From Syntrophaceae bacterium UBA1163 (GTDB lineage: Bacteria; Desulfobacterota; BSN033; UBA1163): a DNA stretch of 17,288 bases. Below the pieces are notes generated by a model. The model saw nothing but the letters and a program-made list of their open reading frames with translations, did not search any database and was not told the origin of the DNA. Below, in pieces: positions 15,633-17,288 of this stretch (its first letter is position 1; each line of letters opens with the position of its first letter). Location of the stretch: NCBI GenBank assembly GCA_002311635.1, contig DBZJ01000047.1, positions 9,835 through 27,122 of the forward strand, written 5' to 3'. A program made the translations under genes and the position numbers.

Positions 15633-15739
15633 AAGAAAACTACTTTTGAATCCCGTCGCATGTGGGCCGTCTAAGGTTCTGTCCGAGAAGATACAATATT
15701 AAGTGACACAGCCGATGCTTTTGATGAAGGGGACATACA

Positions 15740-15811
15740 ATGGTGATTGATGTTCAAACGCATCGCTTTACCTTGTCGATAACGGGTTGTCCTGAAAGAA
15801 AGGAGTTGTAA
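15740..15811 (+). pseudogene. Stub of the amidohydrolase start (module B)
   Basis: From the ATG at 15740 the frame reads MVIDVQTHRFTLSI, matching MVIDFHTHIFTVSI at the start of the complete amidohydrolase (4604). It then breaks off and runs into unrelated codons, ending at TAA (15809-15811), one base before the flavoprotein B start. The ribosome-binding site of flavoprotein B (AAAGGAG, about 15799-15805) is inside the stub frame. The first metal-site histidine (His6) has become Gln. Some 300 residues of the amidohydrolase, and the ferredoxin gene that follows it in module A, are absent. This is best read as the scar of an internal deletion in a duplicated operon. Confidence 0.82.
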
Positions 15812-15812
15812 G

Positions 15813-17288
15813 ATGGCTAAAATAGAGGATCTGGGAGAGGTAATCTCCACGGATGTGCTTATCGTTGGGGGTGGTATTAGCGGTCTTGCGGGGGCGATCA
15901 AAGCCAAAGAAGAATCATCGAAGCTGGAAGTTCTTTTAGTGGACAAGCAGACTGTTGGGTGGGCAGGAAAGGCGTCGAAGGGAGGGGGGTACTTCATCGC
16001 ATTGGGGGAGAAAGACGACGTGGATGAGTTTGTTGAATATCATGTCAGAAACCTTGGATGCTATCTGAACGATCAGGAGTTGTTATATTCGTATGCCCGC
16101 CGATTTAATGAGACCGTTGAACAGGTTGCGGCTTGGGGAGCAAAGGTGGCAATGAATGCAGAGGGAAGGTTAGACACCGTCAAATGTCCACTTTTTGACC
16201 CTCGGTTCACGCCGAAATGGTCGATCGTTGGTGTAGATCTGGATATGATGATGCCTTTACGGACGAGGGCTCGTAAAGCGGGAGTAAAAATACTAAACAA
16301 AGTCCAGGTGGTTGAGCTTCTGAAGCAGGATGACCGGATTGAGGGGGTGGTCGGCTTCAATCTGATCGATGGCCGCTTCTATATCATCAAGGCGAAGGCC
16401 ACCATATTGGCGAACGGTAGTTGCAACTACAAGGTAAAGAGAATGTGGCACTCCGGTTGCGGTGATGGCATTGCCGCGGCTTATCGTGCCGGGGCTGAGA
16501 TAAGAAACGCTGAGTTTGGTAATTTCTTCGACGTTCATCGGAGGGACAATGACGGGCCGGCCTTCGACTATACCGCTCTCTATAATGCCTTAGGAGAAAA
16601 CATCTCCCAGCGATATCGGCCCGAGCCACGACCTGACATTACCGTGGATCTGCTTTTAGGTATGGAAAAGGAGGTAAAGGAAGGGAGGGGGCCGATCTAT
16701 TGGGACCTGTCAGGGGCAAAGAAGCTGAGGGAGCCTATTCGTCGCTGGAACCGGCCCCGTTTCATTAGGTTTCACGACTACACACTGTCGAAGGAGCTTA
16801 AATACGGGACACCTCTATCGGCAAGGGCCGAGGTTTCAGTGGCCCTCAATGCCGAGCTTTCGCCTATCCGAGTAGACCATGCGATGAAAACCAGCCTTGC
16901 CGGCCTGTGGGCCACCGGGGACACCAGCCTCATGGGCTCAGGTTGTGTAGGGGCGGTATTTGCGCCCCCTGCTTTGATCAGAGGCATTGGCCTGGGGAAT
17001 TCCGTACAATCTGCGTTGAGAGCAGCTCCATCCGCCGCCCGTTTTGCCTCTCAGGCATCAGCGCCTAAGATTAGCTACGGGGAAGTAAAGCGGTTGAAGG
17101 AGGTGATATTTGCTCCGATGGGGCGCACCAAGGGATTTTCTGCTGAAGAAGCCATTTATGGCATACAGGATGTCATGTGTCGGGTTCAATATAACCTACG
17201 CAGGAGCAAAGAGCGGTTGGAGGAGGGTCTGTCCAAGATCGAGAAAGTGCAGCAGAGATTACCGGAGTTGTGGGCGAAGGACGGTCAC
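15813..17288 (+). CDS. AprA/FrdA-like FAD-dependent oxidoreductase, copy B, 3' end outside window
   Basis: 492 codons open to the last base of the window; by comparison with copy A about 74 residues are missing. The start MAKIEDLGEVISTDVLIVGG equals copy A and follows AAAGGAG. The FAD motifs are conserved: GGGISGL (19-25), WHSGCGDGI, GRGPIYWD, GLWATGD. By hand count about 103 of 492 residues differ from copy A (79% identity), close to the value for the two ligases, so both genes were probably duplicated together. The differences are uneven: blocks around residues 60-120 and 270-320 are very different, while the last 87 or so residues have three changes. Where copy A has SDIPSEL, this copy has PDITVDL, again without the fumarate reductase arginine. 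No ferredoxin gene precedes it, so it may share the one at 5681. Confidence 0.82.
   Translation, partial: MAKIEDLGEVISTDVLIVGGGISGLAGAIKAKEESSKLEVLLVDKQTVGWAGKASKGGGYFIALGEKDDVDEFVEYHVRNLGCYLNDQELLYSYARRFNETVEQVAAWGAKVAMNAEGRLDTVKCPLFDPRFTPKWSIVGVDLDMMMPLRTRARKAGVKILNKVQVVELLKQDDRIEGVVGFNLIDGRFYIIKAKATILANGSCNYKVKRMWHSGCGDGIAAAYRAGAEIRNAEFGNFFDVHRRDNDGPAFDYTALYNALGENISQRYRPEPRPDITVDLLLGMEKEVKEGRGPIYWDLSGAKKLREPIRRWNRPRFIRFHDYTLSKELKYGTPLSARAEVSVALNAELSPIRVDHAMKTSLAGLWATGDTSLMGSGCVGAVFAPPALIRGIGLGNSVQSALRAAPSAARFASQASAPKISYGEVKRLKEVIFAPMGRTKGFSAEEAIYGIQDVMCRVQYNLRRSKERLEEGLSKIEKVQQRLPELWAKDGH
17029..17288 (+). repeat. 260-bp direct repeat, copy 2 (inside flavoprotein B)
   Basis: The partner of 7216-7475: five mismatches, no gaps, and the final 137 bp (17152-17288) are identical. 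The repeat runs to the last base of the window, so its true right end is not seen. Its left edge is sharp: the 35 or so bases before it have no similarity to copy 1. Confidence 0.9.

Noticed and set aside
1..17288. Mobile element or CRISPR array
   Set aside because: I found no transposase, integrase, terminal inverted repeats or regularly spaced short repeats; the only long repeats are the paralogous genes.

Overview
The window reads as one co-directional catabolic gene cluster from an anaerobic bacterium. All twelve supported protein genes, plus one recognisable gene remnant, lie on the + strand. Nothing in it is a tRNA, rRNA, CRISPR array, transposase or regulator that I could recognise. 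Base composition is near 50% GC. The gene types are AMP-forming CoA ligases, an amidohydrolase-2 protein, an AprBA-like flavoprotein/ferredoxin pair, a BKACE-type beta-keto acid cleavage enzyme, hotdog hydratase domains, a clostridial-type Fe-S/FMN/FAD enoate reductase and DUF1302/DUF1329 envelope proteins. This set fits an uncultured Desulfobacterota (deltaproteobacterial) degrader of aromatic, alicyclic or other hydrophobic carboxylic compounds. That taxonomic reading is inference from gene content, not from a marker gene.

Layout. Positions 3-2679 hold an envelope pair: the C-terminal part of a DUF1302 outer-membrane-type protein and a complete secreted DUF1329 protein. After a gap of about 290 bp comes module A: CoA ligase (2974-4542), amidohydrolase (4604-5548), two-cluster ferredoxin (5681-5896) and AprA/FrdA-like flavoprotein (6000-7700). 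Positions 7866-13853 carry an MFS transporter, a BKACE enzyme, a two-domain MaoC-like hydratase, a 70-residue SH3-like protein and a 652-residue Old Yellow Enzyme-type reductase. From 13900 a diverged copy of the module starts (module B): a second CoA ligase (about 79% identical to the first by my hand count), a dead stub of the amidohydrolase start (15740-15811), no ferredoxin, and a second flavoprotein (15813 to the window end, about 79% identical over the visible part).

How the genes may work together (inference). DUF1302/DUF1329 and the MFS protein would move a poorly soluble acid across the envelope. The ligases would make its CoA thioester. The flavoproteins, fed through the ferredoxin, and the OYE-type enzyme would do redox steps on the ring or side chain. 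The hotdog protein would hydrate or dehydrate. The amidohydrolase would cleave or decarboxylate. The BKACE enzyme would split a 3-keto acid with acetyl-CoA. No single known pathway with this exact set comes to my mind.

Most notable: the two-copy module with one copy decaying; a sharp 260-bp near-identical tract between the two flavoprotein genes that runs to the last base of the window; loss of a normally conserved glycine in the second ligase; loss of the usual active-site tyrosine in the OYE-type reductase; and strong inverted repeats upstream of the hydratase gene.
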